Origin: Streptomyces laculatispora
GTDB lineage: Bacteria; Actinomycetota; Actinomycetes; Streptomycetales; Streptomycetaceae
Reading direction: 5' to 3'
NCBI RefSeq assembly: GCF_017353455.1
Contig: NZ_JAFMPZ010000507.1
Coordinates: 1-43,547 of the forward strand
DNA: 43,547 nucleotides
Part shown: positions 1 to 8,780 of the stretch, one piece after another
Layout: the number at the start of each line of letters is the position of its first letter
Position numbering within the stretch: position 1 is the first letter of the stretch
Position numbers and translations under genes: made by a program
The notes under the pieces: generated by a model
Databases searched by the model: none
Told to the model about the DNA's origin: nothing
The model's input: only the letters and a program-made list of their open reading frames with translations

Positions 1-956
1 CACTCGGGGCGGATGTCGAGCGGGAGGGGGCGTTCCAGGGTGACCCTGCGGCCGTGCACGGCGGTGATGCGGACCGGCCATTCGTAGGGGACGTACGAGG
101 TCAGCTTCGTCTTGTCGTCCCAGTAGTACGCCTCGGGGCCCGGACCGCCGCCCGCCATGTGCTCCAGGAGGGTGTGCGCGGAGTCGTCGGCGAGGCGGAG
201 CAGGACGAGTGCGCCGCGCCTGATCCCGCGGGTGTCGTCGACGGTGATCGTACGGTCGCCGAGGCGGGCGGGGGCGACGGTGGTCAAGGTCCGCCACGCG
301 TCGCGCTTGTTGCCGGTCCAGCCCTCGAAGGGCCAGTCCTTCGCCTTGATGGCGTCGGTGAGGGAGGTCCAGCGGTCCTCGGGGCAGAGCCAGATGAGGC
401 CGCCGGCCCAGGACCAGCTGGACTTGTCGCCGCCGTACCGGCTGCCGTAGACGCCGATCAGTTCGGTGAGGTTCCGGGTCGCGTACAGCTTGGTGCGGCC
501 GCTGCCCGCGCCGCGCACGACGACGTTGCTGTGTCCGATGCGGATGATGTCGTCGATGCGGTAGGTGCCCTCGGGGATGAGCACCGTGCCACCGCCTCGC
601 TCTCCGGCGGCGGCGATGGCGCGGTTGATCGCGGGGGCGGCGTCGGCGGAGTTGTCCGGTTCGGCGCCGTAGTGCAGGACGTTGGCGGTGAAGCCGTGAC
701 CGGTACGGCGGGGCAGGTCCGCTCCGCCCCGGTAGCCGGCCAGGCCGATGAACGGGATCTGCGGGTGGGTGAGGGGGGCTGCGGCGAACTCCCGCCAGAG
801 CAGGGTGACCTGCCCTCTGCCGTCCGCGCCGGCCGCGGTGTCGCCGCCCGCCGCGAACGCCGTTCCACCGCCGGCCCATCCGGTCGCCGCGGTTGCGGCG
901 ACGGCCACAGCGCTGCCGAGCAGTCCACGCCTGCTGAAGTTCTCGATGGTCGCCAT
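1..956 (-). CDS. Tat-exported right-handed beta-helix (pectate-lyase-like) protein, partial
   Basis: About 318 residues are present; the C-terminus lies beyond the left edge. The N-terminus carries a twin-arginine signal (SRRGLLG, residues 8-14) followed by an Ala-rich hydrophobic stretch, so the protein should be exported folded. Residues about 92-140 (NVLHYGAEPDNSADAAPAIN, then GGGTVLIPEGTY) are the typical opening of the pectate-lyase-3 / right-handed parallel beta-helix fold of polysaccharide-acting enzymes. The ATG at 956 is chosen because AAAGGCGG lies 9 nt upstream; an in-frame ATG at 994 is possible but lacks a good ribosome site. Substrate cannot be inferred. The frame is open to the window edge. 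Confidence 0.75.
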   Translation of the reverse strand, partial: MATIENFSRRGLLGSAVAVAATAATGWAGGGTAFAAGGDTAAGADGRGQVTLLWREFAAAPLTHPQIPFIGLAGYRGGADLPRRTGHGFTANVLHYGAEPDNSADAAPAINRAIAAAGERGGGTVLIPEGTYRIDDIIRIGHSNVVVRGAGSGRTKLYATRNLTELIGVYGSRYGGDKSSWSWAGGLIWLCPEDRWTSLTDAIKAKDWPFEGWTGNKRDAWRTLTTVAPARLGDRTITVDDTRGIRRGALVLLRLADDSAHTLLEHMAGGGPGPEAYYWDDKTKLTSYVPYEWPVRITAVHGRRVTLERPLPLDIRPE

Positions 957-981
957 GAGCCCGATCCGCCTTTCATGAATG

Positions 982-994
982 TGAACGACGTTCA
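982..994. promoter_or_regulatory. Short palindrome upstream of the beta-helix gene
   Basis: TGAAC and GTTCA arms separated by GAC lie about 26 bp upstream of the chosen ATG. Position and symmetry fit a repressor site, but the arms are only 5 bp. The 957-1105 spacer holds nothing else I can name. Confidence 0.3.
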
Positions 995-1105
995 TGTCTG
1001 CGTCGGCGGTGAGCATGCCACGGCACCCCAGCGCGGCGAAAGGGTCGTGCGCCGTGGAATCTCGGGGCCGGGAACCGCCAGGCGGCGTGGGTCAGTTGAC
1101 CGGAA

Positions 1106-1615
1106 TCAGCCGGAGGGGCACTGGGTCAGATGCGTGAACGCGTCCAGATTCCGCGTGGACTCGCCACGCGACACCCGCCACTCGTACTCCTTGCGGATCG
1201 CACTCGCGAAACCGAGTTCCAGGAGGGGGTTGAAGGCGCCGTCGGCGGCCTCCAGGACCGCGCCGAGCAGCCGGTCCAGCTCCTCGGGCGTGACGACGGA
1301 GAGCGGCAGCTTGCCGACGAGGTAGACGTCCCCGAGCGAGTCGATGGCGTAACTCACTCCGAAGAGGCGGAGGTTGCGCTCCAGCAGCCAGCGGTGCACC
1401 GCCGCGTCGTTCTCGTCGGGGTGCCGGATGACGAACGCGTTGACGGAGAGCGAGTGCTTGCCGACGAGCAGCGAGCAGGTGGTGGAGAGCTTGCGGGTGC
1501 CGGGCAGCTGGACGACGTAACTCCCGGGCTCGGGGCTCTCCCAGTCGAGCCCGGCGTCGCTGAGCGCCGCCTCGATGACCTGTGTCGTCGCCACTTCACT
1601 CGGTGCGTCAGCCAT
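1106..1615 (-). CDS. YbjN-domain protein
   Basis: 169-residue cytoplasmic protein of the YbjN / type III secretion chaperone-like fold. Visible hallmarks are an alternating beta-strand core (GSYVVQLPG, STTCSLLVGKHSLSVNAFV), the RHPDENDAAVHRWLLERN helix and the DVYLVGKLPL strand. The molecular role is unknown. Start MADAPSE (1615) is preferred over upstream GTG-type starts; a TACGCT -10-like hexamer lies at 1622-1627, so the transcript may be leaderless. In mycobacteria a homologue (Rv0487) also sits beside mshA (Rv0486), so the pairing is conserved. It lies immediately downstream of mshA on the same strand. Confidence 0.85.
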   Translation of the reverse strand: MADAPSEVATTQVIEAALSDAGLDWESPEPGSYVVQLPGTRKLSTTCSLLVGKHSLSVNAFVIRHPDENDAAVHRWLLERNLRLFGVSYAIDSLGDVYLVGKLPLSVVTPEELDRLLGAVLEAADGAFNPLLELGFASAIRKEYEWRVSRGESTRNLDAFTHLTQCPSG

Positions 1616-1671
1616 GGTTCGAGCGTACGTCGCCACAGGACTGACGCCACATCCGCCGCCCGGCCCGCGCC

Positions 1672-3036
1672 TCACACGTAGCGCGACCGCACCCGCCGCC
1701 GGTGTGCCTGCATCGCCTCCGTGTACACGTCAGCGGTCGCCGCGGCGGCCGTGTCCCAGCCGAACCGCTGGGCGTGCGCGGCGGCCGCGCCGCCCATCCG
1801 GGCGACCAGTTCCGGCGCCTGCGCGAAGCGCGCCAGCGCCTCCGCGTACGCCTCCGGGTCGTGGCCGGGGATCAGGAAGCCGCTGACCCCGTCCCGCACC
1901 GCCACCGGCAGCCCGCCCACGGCCGCCGCGACGACCGGGGTGCCGGCCGCCTGGGCCTCTATGGCGACCAGGCCGAAGGACTCGCTGTACGAGGGCATGA
2001 CCAGCACGGACGCGGCCCGGAACCAGTCGGCGAGCTGGTCCTGCCCGACCGGCGGGTGGAACCGTACGACGTCCGCGATACCGAGCCGGGCGGCCAGCTT
2101 GTGCAGCCCCTCCGGCCTGGCGAGCCCGCTGCCGCTGGGGCCGCCGACGACCGGCACGACGATGCGCGACCGCAGCGAGGGATCGCGGTCCAGCAGGACG
2201 GCGACGGCGCGCAGCAGCACGTCCGGGGCCTTCAGCGGCTGGATGCGGCCCGCGAAGAGCGGGATCAGGGCGTCCTGCGGAAGCCCCAGCCGGTCCCGCG
2301 CCGCGGCCCGCCCGTCGGCCGGGCGGAAGCGGTCCAGGTTGACGCCGGGGTGGACGACGGCCACGGCCTGGGGATCGGCCTCGTAGAAACGGACGAGCTC
2401 GTCCGCCTCCTCCGCGGTGTTCGCGATCAGCCGGTCGGCCGCGCTGACGATCTGGGTCTCGCCGATCACCCGGGCGGCGGGTTCGGGGGTGTCGCCCTCG
2501 GCGAGCGACGCGTTCTTGACCTTCGCCATGGTGTGCATGGCGTGGACGAGCGGAACGCCCCAGCGCTGGGCGGCGAGCCAGCCGACATGGCCGGAGAGCC
2601 AGTAGTGGGAGTGCACCAGGTCGTAGTAGCCGGGGCGCTGGCCGGCCCACGCCTGCATCACGCCGTGCGTGAAGGCGCAGAGCTGGGCGGGCAGCTCCTC
2701 CTTGGCCAGACCCTCGTACGGCCCCGCGTCGACATGGCGGACCAGGACGCCGGGCGACAGCTCGACCGTCGGCGGCAGCGCGCCGGTGGTGGAGCGGGTG
2801 AAGATCTCGACCTCGATGTTGATCGCGGCGAGGCGTTTGGCCAGCTCCACGATGTAGACGTTCATGCCGCCCGCGTCGCCCGTACCCGGCTGGTGCAGCG
2901 GGGAGGTGTGCACGGAGAGCATCGCGATCCGGCGGGGCTTGCGGTGGCCGCCCGGGAAGGAGCCGGAGAAACCGGCGGGGAACCTGAGACGCGGTGCGAC
3001 GCGGCTGCTGCCGAGCCGAGAGACGTACTGGCTCAC
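1672..3036 (-). CDS. mshA: D-inositol-3-phosphate glycosyltransferase MshA
   Basis: First committed enzyme of mycothiol synthesis: transfers GlcNAc from UDP-GlcNAc to 1L-myo-inositol-1-phosphate in the cytoplasm. The 454-residue protein shows the GT-B/GT4 layout: N-terminal [20 protein letters not shown] loop, and the C-terminal donor-site motif [19 protein letters not shown] with the EX7E glutamates. I choose the GTG at 3036 (VSQYVSRL) because a strong AGGAGG lies 10 nt upstream (3047-3052, reading leftward); an upstream ATG at 3063 has no such site. A candidate sigma-R promoter lies at 3124-3150, consistent with mycothiol being part of the thiol-stress response. Divergent from a methyltransferase gene. 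Confidence 0.95.
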   Translation of the reverse strand: MSQYVSRLGSSRVAPRLRFPAGFSGSFPGGHRKPRRIAMLSVHTSPLHQPGTGDAGGMNVYIVELAKRLAAINIEVEIFTRSTTGALPPTVELSPGVLVRHVDAGPYEGLAKEELPAQLCAFTHGVMQAWAGQRPGYYDLVHSHYWLSGHVGWLAAQRWGVPLVHAMHTMAKVKNASLAEGDTPEPAARVIGETQIVSAADRLIANTAEEADELVRFYEADPQAVAVVHPGVNLDRFRPADGRAAARDRLGLPQDALIPLFAGRIQPLKAPDVLLRAVAVLLDRDPSLRSRIVVPVVGGPSGSGLARPEGLHKLAARLGIADVVRFHPPVGQDQLADWFRAASVLVMPSYSESFGLVAIEAQAAGTPVVAAAVGGLPVAVRDGVSGFLIPGHDPEAYAEALARFAQAPELVARMGGAAAAHAQRFGWDTAAAATADVYTEAMQAHRRRVRSRYV

Positions 3037-3123
3037 GTCGTCCGGTCCTCCTCGTTCAGGCACTGGTACCGACTTCGTTCAGGCATGGCACCGAGGGGAC
3101 ACACGGTCCCTCCGAAGGGCTGG

Positions 3124-3150
3124 AACAGCGAAACCCCTCCTTTCATTTCC
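3124..3150 (-). promoter_or_regulatory. Candidate sigma-R (thiol-stress) promoter of mshA
   Basis: On the minus strand GGAAAT (3150-3145) is followed after exactly 18 bp by GTT (3126-3124). The sigma-R consensus of Streptomyces is GGGAAT-N18-GTT, so this is one mismatch away with ideal spacing, about 88 bp upstream of the mshA GTG. mshA is known to be sigma-R controlled in S. coelicolor. Confidence 0.6.
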
Positions 3151-3239
3151 GCTTTGCCAAATCATTGCAGTGCGTCTCCGGCGCGTCGCGGCGACGCCTC
3201 CGCGGCGTCCGCTCCACGCCGCTCGTTACGCTCTGTGTC

Positions 3240-4016
3240 ATGCGCCCCATCGGCACCGCGACCCGCGGGACCACCAACCCGAACCGGCTGCGCCGTATGG
3301 ACCGCTGGATCGCCGCCACCCACGGCCCCGCCCTGCGCCGCGCCGACGCCCCCGTCGCGGTCGACCTCGGGTACGGCGCCGCGCCCTGGACCGCCGTCGA
3401 ACTGCTGGAGCGGCTGCGCGGCGCCGAGCCGCGCACCGCGGTGGTCGGCATCGAGATCTCCCCGGAGCGGGTCGCCGCGGCGAAGCCGTACGAGCGCGAG
3501 GGCCTCACCTTCCGGCACGGCGGCTTCGAGATCCCGCTGCCCGAGCGGCCCGTACTGATCCGCGCGGCGAACGTGCTGCGCCAGTACGACGAGGGCGAGG
3601 TCACCGCGGTCTGGCAGCGGCTGTGCGAGCGGCTCGCGCCGGACGGGCTGCTGGTGGAGGGCACCTGCGACGAGGTCGGGCGCCGCCACGTCTGGGTGGC
3701 GCTGGGCCCGGAAGGGCCGCGCACGGTGACCTTCGCGACCCGGCTCGGCTCCCTCGACCGGCCCTCCGACCTCGCGGAGCGGCTGCCCAAGGCGCTCATC
3801 CACCGCAATGTGCCGGGTGAGCCCGTCCACGCGTTCCTGCGCGACTTCGACCGGGCGTGGGCCGCCGCGGCGCCGTACGCCTCGCTGGGCGCCCGGCAGC
3901 GCTGGATCACGGCGGTACGGGCGCTGTCCGGCGACTGGCCGCTGACGGACGGGGTACGGCGGTGGCGCCAGGGCGAAGTCACGGTGAACTGGGCGGCACT
4001 GAGACCCGGCCGTTAG
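3240..4016 (+). CDS. Class I SAM-dependent methyltransferase-like protein
   Basis: 258 residues. A Rossmann-type glycine motif (VAVDLGYGAAPW, about residues 40-51) is followed by the acidic end of strand 2 (VVGIEISPERV) and a motif IV-like segment (LIRAANVLRQY), the order expected of class I methyltransferases. The substrate is unknown. The ATG at 3240 is used because homology-like sequence begins there; no clear ribosome site precedes it, so a leaderless transcript divergent from mshA is plausible. The gene is followed by a stem-loop. Confidence 0.75.
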   Translation: MRPIGTATRGTTNPNRLRRMDRWIAATHGPALRRADAPVAVDLGYGAAPWTAVELLERLRGAEPRTAVVGIEISPERVAAAKPYEREGLTFRHGGFEIPLPERPVLIRAANVLRQYDEGEVTAVWQRLCERLAPDGLLVEGTCDEVGRRHVWVALGPEGPRTVTFATRLGSLDRPSDLAERLPKALIHRNVPGEPVHAFLRDFDRAWAAAAPYASLGARQRWITAVRALSGDWPLTDGVRRWRQGEVTVNWAALRPGR

Positions 4017-4033
4017 CCCAACACGCCGGGAAC

Positions 4034-4048
4034 GGGGAGGAACTCCCC
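4034..4048 (+). terminator. Stem-loop after the methyltransferase gene
   Basis: GGGGAG and CTCCCC arms with loop GAA, 17 bp after the stop codon. There is no U-tract, which is common for Streptomyces terminators, so this rests on position and symmetry only. Confidence 0.35.
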
Positions 4049-4258
4049 CTCCACCGGGAACACCTGCCGGGCGCCGTTCGTCCCAGGGATGGGGAGCGGT
4101 ACGGGGGGAGTACGTCTGCGGCACCGGCGACTGGCCGGAATGTGCCGGAGATGCATGAGCCTCTGTTGCTTTTCGGTACGGCATGGCACGATCTCGTCGG
4201 TGCCATAAGTTACTGACGGTAAATCAGATCCGTTCGGGTCTGTCCGGAGGGGGAGCTC

Positions 4259-5320
4259 GTGAACCGACGCAACAGTGCCGCCGCGGCGATCACGCTGGTC
4301 TGCGCGCTGGCTGTACTGGCCGCACCGGTCCAGGCTTTCGCCGCACCGGCACCTCCCGCGCCGGAGCAGCCGGCGAAGTCCGGGAAGAAGAGCCTCGAAG
4401 AGGTGCGCGAGGAGATCGACGCCCTCTACCGCAAGGCGGGGGCCGCGACGGACGCGTACAACCTCGCCGAGGAACGGTCCAAGAAGCAGTCGGGCGAGAT
4501 CGTCAAGCTGGCACAGGCCATAGTCGAGGGCCAGGCGAAGATCGCCGACCTCAAGAGCAGAGCGGGCGCCCAGGCCCGCGAGCAGTACCGCAACGCCGGA
4601 CTGCCGCCCGGCGCCCAGCTGATGCTCAGCGGCGACCCGCAGCTCTTCCTGGACGGAGTCAGCCGGGCCCACCAGGGCCAGCAGGCCGCCAAGGGGGTCC
4701 TGGGCGAGCTGAACAGGACCCAGGAGGACCTGGAGACGTACACGCAGGACGCGAGCACCAACTGGACCAAGCTCGAGGCCAGTCGCGTCAAGCAGGCCAA
4801 GGCCAAGAAGAAGATCAACGCACAGATCGCGGCGGCGAAGAAGCTGGAGTCCCGGCTCGAGAAGAAGGAGCGGGCCCGGCTCCTTGAGCTGGAACAGCAG
4901 GCGGAGTACAAGTCGCAGACGGCCTGGCTGAGTTCCGGCGCCCTGAAGGAGATCAACCGCGGGGCGAGCGCGAGCGGCAAGAAGGCGGTGGCCTTCGCGA
5001 CCTCGCAGATCGGCAAGCCGTACAAATGGGGTGCCGTGGGCCCCTCGTCGTTCGACTGCTCGGGGCTGACGTCCAAGGCATGGGCGGCGGCCGGGCAGCC
5101 GATCCCGCGCACCTCGCAGGAGCAGTGGCGGCAGCTGCCGCACATCGCCGTCAAGGACATGCGCCCCGGCGACCTGATCATCTACTTCGGCGACGCCACG
5201 CACGTCGGGATGTACATCGGCGACGGCGCGATCGTGCACGCCCCGCGCCCCGGCCGCAACGTCACGCTCGCGGGGGCGGGATCGATGGAGATCCTCGGAG
5301 TCGTGCGCCCGGACAAGTGA
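4259..5320 (+). CDS. Secreted NlpC/P60 peptidoglycan endopeptidase
   Basis: 353-residue exported cell-wall hydrolase that should cleave D-Glu/meso-Dap peptide bonds. Residues 1-30 form a Sec signal peptide (NRRN, then a hydrophobic core ending near AFAAP). Residues about 45-225 are a long Lys/Glu/Ala-rich coiled coil typical of RipA/CwlT-type hydrolases. The C-terminal NlpC/P60 domain has the catalytic Cys (about 267, SFDCSGL) and the two His (about 315, HVGMYIG; about 327, HAPRPG). GTG start at 4259 is supported by GGAGGGGGA just upstream. It is followed by a 531-bp gene-free stretch. Confidence 0.92.
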   Translation: MNRRNSAAAAITLVCALAVLAAPVQAFAAPAPPAPEQPAKSGKKSLEEVREEIDALYRKAGAATDAYNLAEERSKKQSGEIVKLAQAIVEGQAKIADLKSRAGAQAREQYRNAGLPPGAQLMLSGDPQLFLDGVSRAHQGQQAAKGVLGELNRTQEDLETYTQDASTNWTKLEASRVKQAKAKKKINAQIAAAKKLESRLEKKERARLLELEQQAEYKSQTAWLSSGALKEINRGASASGKKAVAFATSQIGKPYKWGAVGPSSFDCSGLTSKAWAAAGQPIPRTSQEQWRQLPHIAVKDMRPGDLIIYFGDATHVGMYIGDGAIVHAPRPGRNVTLAGAGSMEILGVVRPDK

Positions 5321-5396
5321 CGGTGCCGGTGACGGTGACGGTGTCAGTTCCGCTGCCGGTTCCGGAGGACAGCCCCGGGCCACCGGCACCCGTCGG

Positions 5397-5460
5397 CCCG
5401 GCCTGATCAAGCCACCCCATCCGGGCAGCCCGGCCTGATCAAGCCACCCCATCCCGGCAG
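5397..5460. repeat. Two 32-bp tandem repeats
   Basis: Two consecutive 32-bp units beginning CCCGGCCTGATCAAGCC (5397-5428 and 5429-5460) differ at one position, with the start of a third unit at 5461. They lie in the gene-free stretch 5321-5851. Besides these repeats, GTGACGGT-type microrepeats (5320-5345) and the inverted repeat at 5486-5515, I see nothing definable there. Confidence 0.85.
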
Positions 5461-5485
5461 CCCGGCCCGGACCGGCGCCGGCCAA

Positions 5486-5515
5486 CCTTAAGAGAGCCTC
5501 AAGGGACCCTTAAGG
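5486..5515. repeat. Inverted repeat CCTTAAG / CTTAAGG
   Basis: 7-bp arms 16 bp apart in a GC-rich intergenic stretch. It could be a bidirectional transcript end or a protein-binding site; the sequence does not decide. Confidence 0.35.
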
Positions 5516-5851
5516 CCGTCCGAGGGGCGGGCACAGAGCGGGCGGAGTCCCGAATCGGGCGGATTGTGCTGCCGCCGACGGGCGCGAATCCGCCCCCGCC
5601 CCGCAGCCGTGACCCGCGCCACCCGGCGCCCGCCGCAGCACGTGACCTTTGTCATGCGCCGGATAGGGCCACATCCCCCGCGCATCCCGCCGGATCTGCG
5701 TCCTTCCGCGGCTTAAGGCCCTCCCCGCAACGGCGGACACGCATCGAGCGCCATTCCGTTCCCGCATCCCGTACCGCTATCGTCCCCGTCTGGCGGGTCG
5801 TCGATCGTCGCTCCGCCGCGCCCTCGGGGGGAGGGAAGGAAACCCGATTCG

Positions 5852-7195
5852 ATGCCCGTACCCGTACCGCAGCAGCGTTCCGTTCCCACTGCGGAGACCA
5901 GCTATGGCGCCGACCTCACCCTCCTGGTGATCGAGGACGACCCCGCGGGCACCTTCACCGTCCCGGAGCTCCCGGCCGCGGCCGGGGCCCGGGTCCGCAT
6001 CCGTACCGCCCGCAATCTGACCGAGGCGGGCCGGCTCCTCACCGACGACGTGGACTGCATCCTGCTGGACCTGGCCCTGCCGTCCGGCGCCGAGGCACGC
6101 ACCGCCCGGGGCGAGGACCCGGACGGGCTGGCCACCCTCAAGCACGTCCTGCGGATCGCGCCCGGGCACGCCGTGCTCGCCCTCACGGCTCAGGAGGACG
6201 CCGAGCTGGCCGCCGAAGCGGTACGGGTGGGGGCGCAGGACTACCTCTTCCGCGACGAGCTCGACGGCAGGCTGCTCAGCCGCGCCATCCGCTACGCCGT
6301 CGAACGCAAGCGCGCCGACGTCGCGCAGCACCAGCTCACCGAGTCCCGGCTGCGGGCCCAGGAGAACGCCCGCCTGGAACGCGGGCTGCTCCCCACCCCG
6401 CTGCTCGAGGGCTCCGATCTGCACTTCGCCGCCCGCTACCGCCCCGGCCGCAGCCGTGCGCTGCTCGGCGGGGACTTCTACGACACGGTCCGTACGCCCG
6501 ACGGCACGGTCCACGTGATGATCGGCGACGTCTGCGGGCACGGCCCGGACGAGGCGGCGCTCGGCGTGGAGCTGCGCATAGCGTGGCGGGCGCTGACGCT
6601 GGCGGGGCTCTGCGGCGACGAGCTGCTCTCCACGCTCCAGCAGGTCCTGGAGCACGAAAGGGAGAGCGAGGAGATCTTCGCGACCCTCTGCACGGTCGAC
6701 ATCGCCCCCGACGGCCGCCGAGCGGGCCTCTGCCTGGCGGGCCACCCCGCACCGCTGATCGCCCGCCAGGGCCGGGCGGCGCATCTGCTCCCGTACCAGG
6801 ACGGCGGCCCGGCACTCGGCCTGCTGCCGCGCGCCCGGTGGCCGCGCCGGCAGGTGGAACTGGGCGGTTCCTGGAGCCTGATGATGTACACGGACGGGCT
6901 GATCGAGGGCCGGATCGGAGACGGTACGCAGCGCCTCGGACAGGACGGAATGGTCGCGATGATCAACCGCCAGCTGGCCGAGGGGCTGACCGGCGAGGAC
7001 CTGCTGGAGGCGGCGGTCACCCACGTCCGCGAGCTGAACGGCGGCGAACTGACCGACGATGTCGCGGTCCTGCTGCTCAACCGCGACCAGGACGTCGCGC
7101 GCCACCGGACGCACCACGGCGGCCGGGGCCGGAGCATTCCGCGCCCCCGCCCCGGACAGGTATCACCCGCAGGCGCTCAACGCCCGCCGTTGTAG
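5852..7195 (+). CDS. Receiver-like / PP2C (SpoIIE/RsbU-type) phosphatase
   Basis: 447 residues. Residues about 22-135 form a CheY-like receiver: acidic pair in VIEDD, presumptive phospho-acceptor Asp73 (CILLDLALP), then ALTAQED and DYLFRDELDG, where the usual conserved Lys is replaced by Arg. After a short coiled-coil linker (about 140-175) comes a PP2C SpoIIE-type domain with metal ligands in LGGDFYD, IGDVCGHGPDEA and LTDDVAVLLL. Such proteins dephosphorylate anti-sigma-factor antagonists in partner-switching pathways. A GGGGGAGGGAAGGAA stretch precedes ATG 5852. The 3' end overlaps the convergent DUF2516 gene by 19 bp. Confidence 0.9.
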   Translation: MPVPVPQQRSVPTAETSYGADLTLLVIEDDPAGTFTVPELPAAAGARVRIRTARNLTEAGRLLTDDVDCILLDLALPSGAEARTARGEDPDGLATLKHVLRIAPGHAVLALTAQEDAELAAEAVRVGAQDYLFRDELDGRLLSRAIRYAVERKRADVAQHQLTESRLRAQENARLERGLLPTPLLEGSDLHFAARYRPGRSRALLGGDFYDTVRTPDGTVHVMIGDVCGHGPDEAALGVELRIAWRALTLAGLCGDELLSTLQQVLEHERESEEIFATLCTVDIAPDGRRAGLCLAGHPAPLIARQGRAAHLLPYQDGGPALGLLPRARWPRRQVELGGSWSLMMYTDGLIEGRIGDGTQRLGQDGMVAMINRQLAEGLTGEDLLEAAVTHVRELNGGELTDDVAVLLLNRDQDVARHRTHHGGRGRSIPRPRPGQVSPAGAQRPPL

Positions 7196-7512
7196 GGCCC
7201 GTACGGCCCGTCGCTGCTCGATCCGCCGCGGCGGTTGCCGCCGCCCGTGACGGCCTTGAGCGCGGGCCGCACGTCCACGAAGAACACGATGGTCGCGACC
7301 AGCCCGGCGATCTGCACGAAGATGATGGGCACCCAGAGGTTCACCACCACCGTGATGCCGAGAATGATCAGCCAGAAGGGCTTGGTCTGCTTGTCGGCGG
7401 CCCGGTAGGCGTCCTCGCGGGCGACCGCGGCCATGATCAGGGCGATCACGGCGAGGACGAGCATTGCCGTGTAGATCAGCCCGAGGAATGAGTTGAAGCC
7501 TTCGAGCAACAT
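7177..7512 (-). CDS. DUF2516 small membrane protein
   Basis: 111 residues with hydrophobic spans at about 6-30, 42-60 and 62-78, then a Gly/Arg/Ser-rich cytoplasmic tail. The sequence matches the DUF2516 family, whose function is unknown. ATG 7512 (MLLEGF) is preferred over GTG 7521 because AGGCGG is 8 nt from the former and adjacent to the latter. Together with the HbhA-like gene and the XRE gene upstream it keeps the order seen at Rv0474-Rv0476 of M. tuberculosis, which suggests a functional unit at the cell envelope. Confidence 0.85.
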   Translation of the reverse strand: MLLEGFNSFLGLIYTAMLVLAVIALIMAAVAREDAYRAADKQTKPFWLIILGITVVVNLWVPIIFVQIAGLVATIVFFVDVRPALKAVTGGGNRRGGSSSDGPYGPYNGGR

Positions 7513-7573
7513 GATGTGCACCGCCTAGTCCGTCGATGAGCGCCTCGCGGCCAAGGTACCGGGACAACGACCG

Positions 7574-7593
7574 GGGCACCCCGAAAGGTGCCC
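7574..7593 (-). terminator. Hairpin after the HbhA-like gene
   Basis: GGGCACC and GGTGCCC arms with a 6-nt loop, 34 bp beyond the stop of the HbhA-like gene on the minus strand. No U-run. It may separate that transcript partly from DUF2516. Confidence 0.4.
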
Positions 7594-7627
7594 GTCCGTC
7601 CTCCCGGCACACCGGCCGGCCGTCGCG

Positions 7628-8269
7628 CTACTTGCCGGTGGGCGGCGTGGTCTTCTTGGCCGCGGGCTTGCGCGCGGGCGCCTTCCTGGCCGCCGCGGGC
7701 GACGGCTTGGCCTCCGCCTTGACGGTCCTGGCGGCGGGCGCGGGCTTGGCGACCGGCTTCGGCGCGGCCTTGGGCTCAGCCTTGGCCACCGGCTTGGAGT
7801 CCGGCTTGGACTCCTTGCGCGGCTCGACGACGACGGCGATCTCGACGATCTCCTCGGCGGTCTCGCCCCGCCACGTCCGCACGGTCTGCTCGCCGCGCTC
7901 GGCGACCTTCTCGTACGTCTCCCGGGCCCTGACCGCGTACTCGGCGGCCACACCCACACCGCGCAGCGCCAGGTCCTGGGCGCTCTCGCCCAGCTTCTTC
8001 AGATCGGTGTCGAACGCCCCGATCACCTCGGTGACCTTGGCCTGGAAGGTGGCCTGCGCCTCCTTGGCCTGCCCGGTCACCTTCTCCTGCACGACCTTGG
8101 GGTCGGTGTTGCGCACGGCCTCGATACGCTCCGGCGCCTCGGCCCGCAGCTGCTCGATCAGCGCCGGAACCTTGCGCGCCTGCTGCACGGCGAGATCGGC
8201 CGTACCCGCGGCGAAGTAGAGGGGGGTCGGGTCGGTGAGGGTCTTGCGCAGGTCATCGGTGATGGCCAT
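7628..8269 (-). CDS. HbhA-like helical protein with Lys/Ala/Pro tail
   Basis: 213 residues. Residues 1-145 are amphipathic helix/coiled coil (TPLYFAAGTADLAVQQARKV, AEAPERIEAVRN) as in mycobacterial heparin-binding haemagglutinin. Residues about 150-213 are a low-complexity Lys/Ala/Pro tail (KPVAKPAPAARTVKAE, ARKPAAKKTTPP), the feature that binds glycans in HbhA. No signal peptide, as in the mycobacterial protein. A role in heparin binding is not implied for a soil organism; surface or lipid-body association is only inference. It sits 27 bp downstream of its XRE regulator. Confidence 0.8.
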   Translation of the reverse strand: MAITDDLRKTLTDPTPLYFAAGTADLAVQQARKVPALIEQLRAEAPERIEAVRNTDPKVVQEKVTGQAKEAQATFQAKVTEVIGAFDTDLKKLGESAQDLALRGVGVAAEYAVRARETYEKVAERGEQTVRTWRGETAEEIVEIAVVVEPRKESKPDSKPVAKAEPKAAPKPVAKPAPAARTVKAEAKPSPAAARKAPARKPAAKKTTPPTGK

Positions 8270-8296
8270 GACTGTGGTCCTCCCGGATCATCAGAC

Positions 8297-8752
8297 TCAG
8301 TGTGAGGGTTTTGAAGGCTTTGAAGCTGTATCGGCAGCACTGCCGTCGGCATTGAAGGGCGCGTCCGCACCGGACGCATCCCCCTCCTCACCCCCGGGCT
8401 CGTCCTCGAACCCGTTCTCCTTGCGGAAGGAGGCGTAGATCTGCAGCAGCACGCTCTTCTGCCGCTCGTTGATCGACGGATCGGCCAGAATCACCGCCCG
8501 CGTCTCCAGCTCGTCCCGCTCCCGCTCATCCAGGATCCCGGCCCGTACGTAAAGGGTCTCGGCGGAGATCCGCAGCGCCTTGGCGACCTGCTGCAGCACC
8601 TCGGCACTGGGCTTGCGCAGCCCGCGCTCGATCTGGCTGAGATAGGGATTGGATACCCCGGCGGCGTCGGCGAGCTGCCGCAGCGACAGCTGCGCGGTAC
8701 GCCGCTGCTCGCGCAGGTACTCGCCGAGGTTGCCGACGTTGAGTGATGCCAT
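8297..8752 (-). CDS. XRE-family regulator of the hbhA-type locus
   Basis: 151 residues. A Cro/C1-type HTH spans about residues 10-65 (LREQRRTAQLSLRQLADAAG, then SNPYLSQIERGLRKPS). The rest is a short helical region and an acidic tail. It is the first gene of the XRE-HbhA-DUF2516 set; the mycobacterial counterpart is Rv0474. ATG 8752 is the only good start. A perfect 24-bp palindrome lies 28 bp upstream, pointing to autoregulation of the whole set. The left end of the transposon lies only 98 bp upstream of the ATG. Confidence 0.9.
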   Translation of the reverse strand: MASLNVGNLGEYLREQRRTAQLSLRQLADAAGVSNPYLSQIERGLRKPSAEVLQQVAKALRISAETLYVRAGILDERERDELETRAVILADPSINERQKSVLLQIYASFRKENGFEDEPGGEEGDASGADAPFNADGSAADTASKPSKPSH

Positions 8753-8780
8753 GTCTCGATGGTGGACCCTCGGCGCTAAC

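Noticed and set aside
4130..4258. Possible c-di-AMP (ydaO-type) riboswitch before the NlpC/P60 gene
   Set aside because: Such switches precede some Streptomyces cell-wall hydrolases, but the 240-bp upstream region shows no matching conserved core or pairing.
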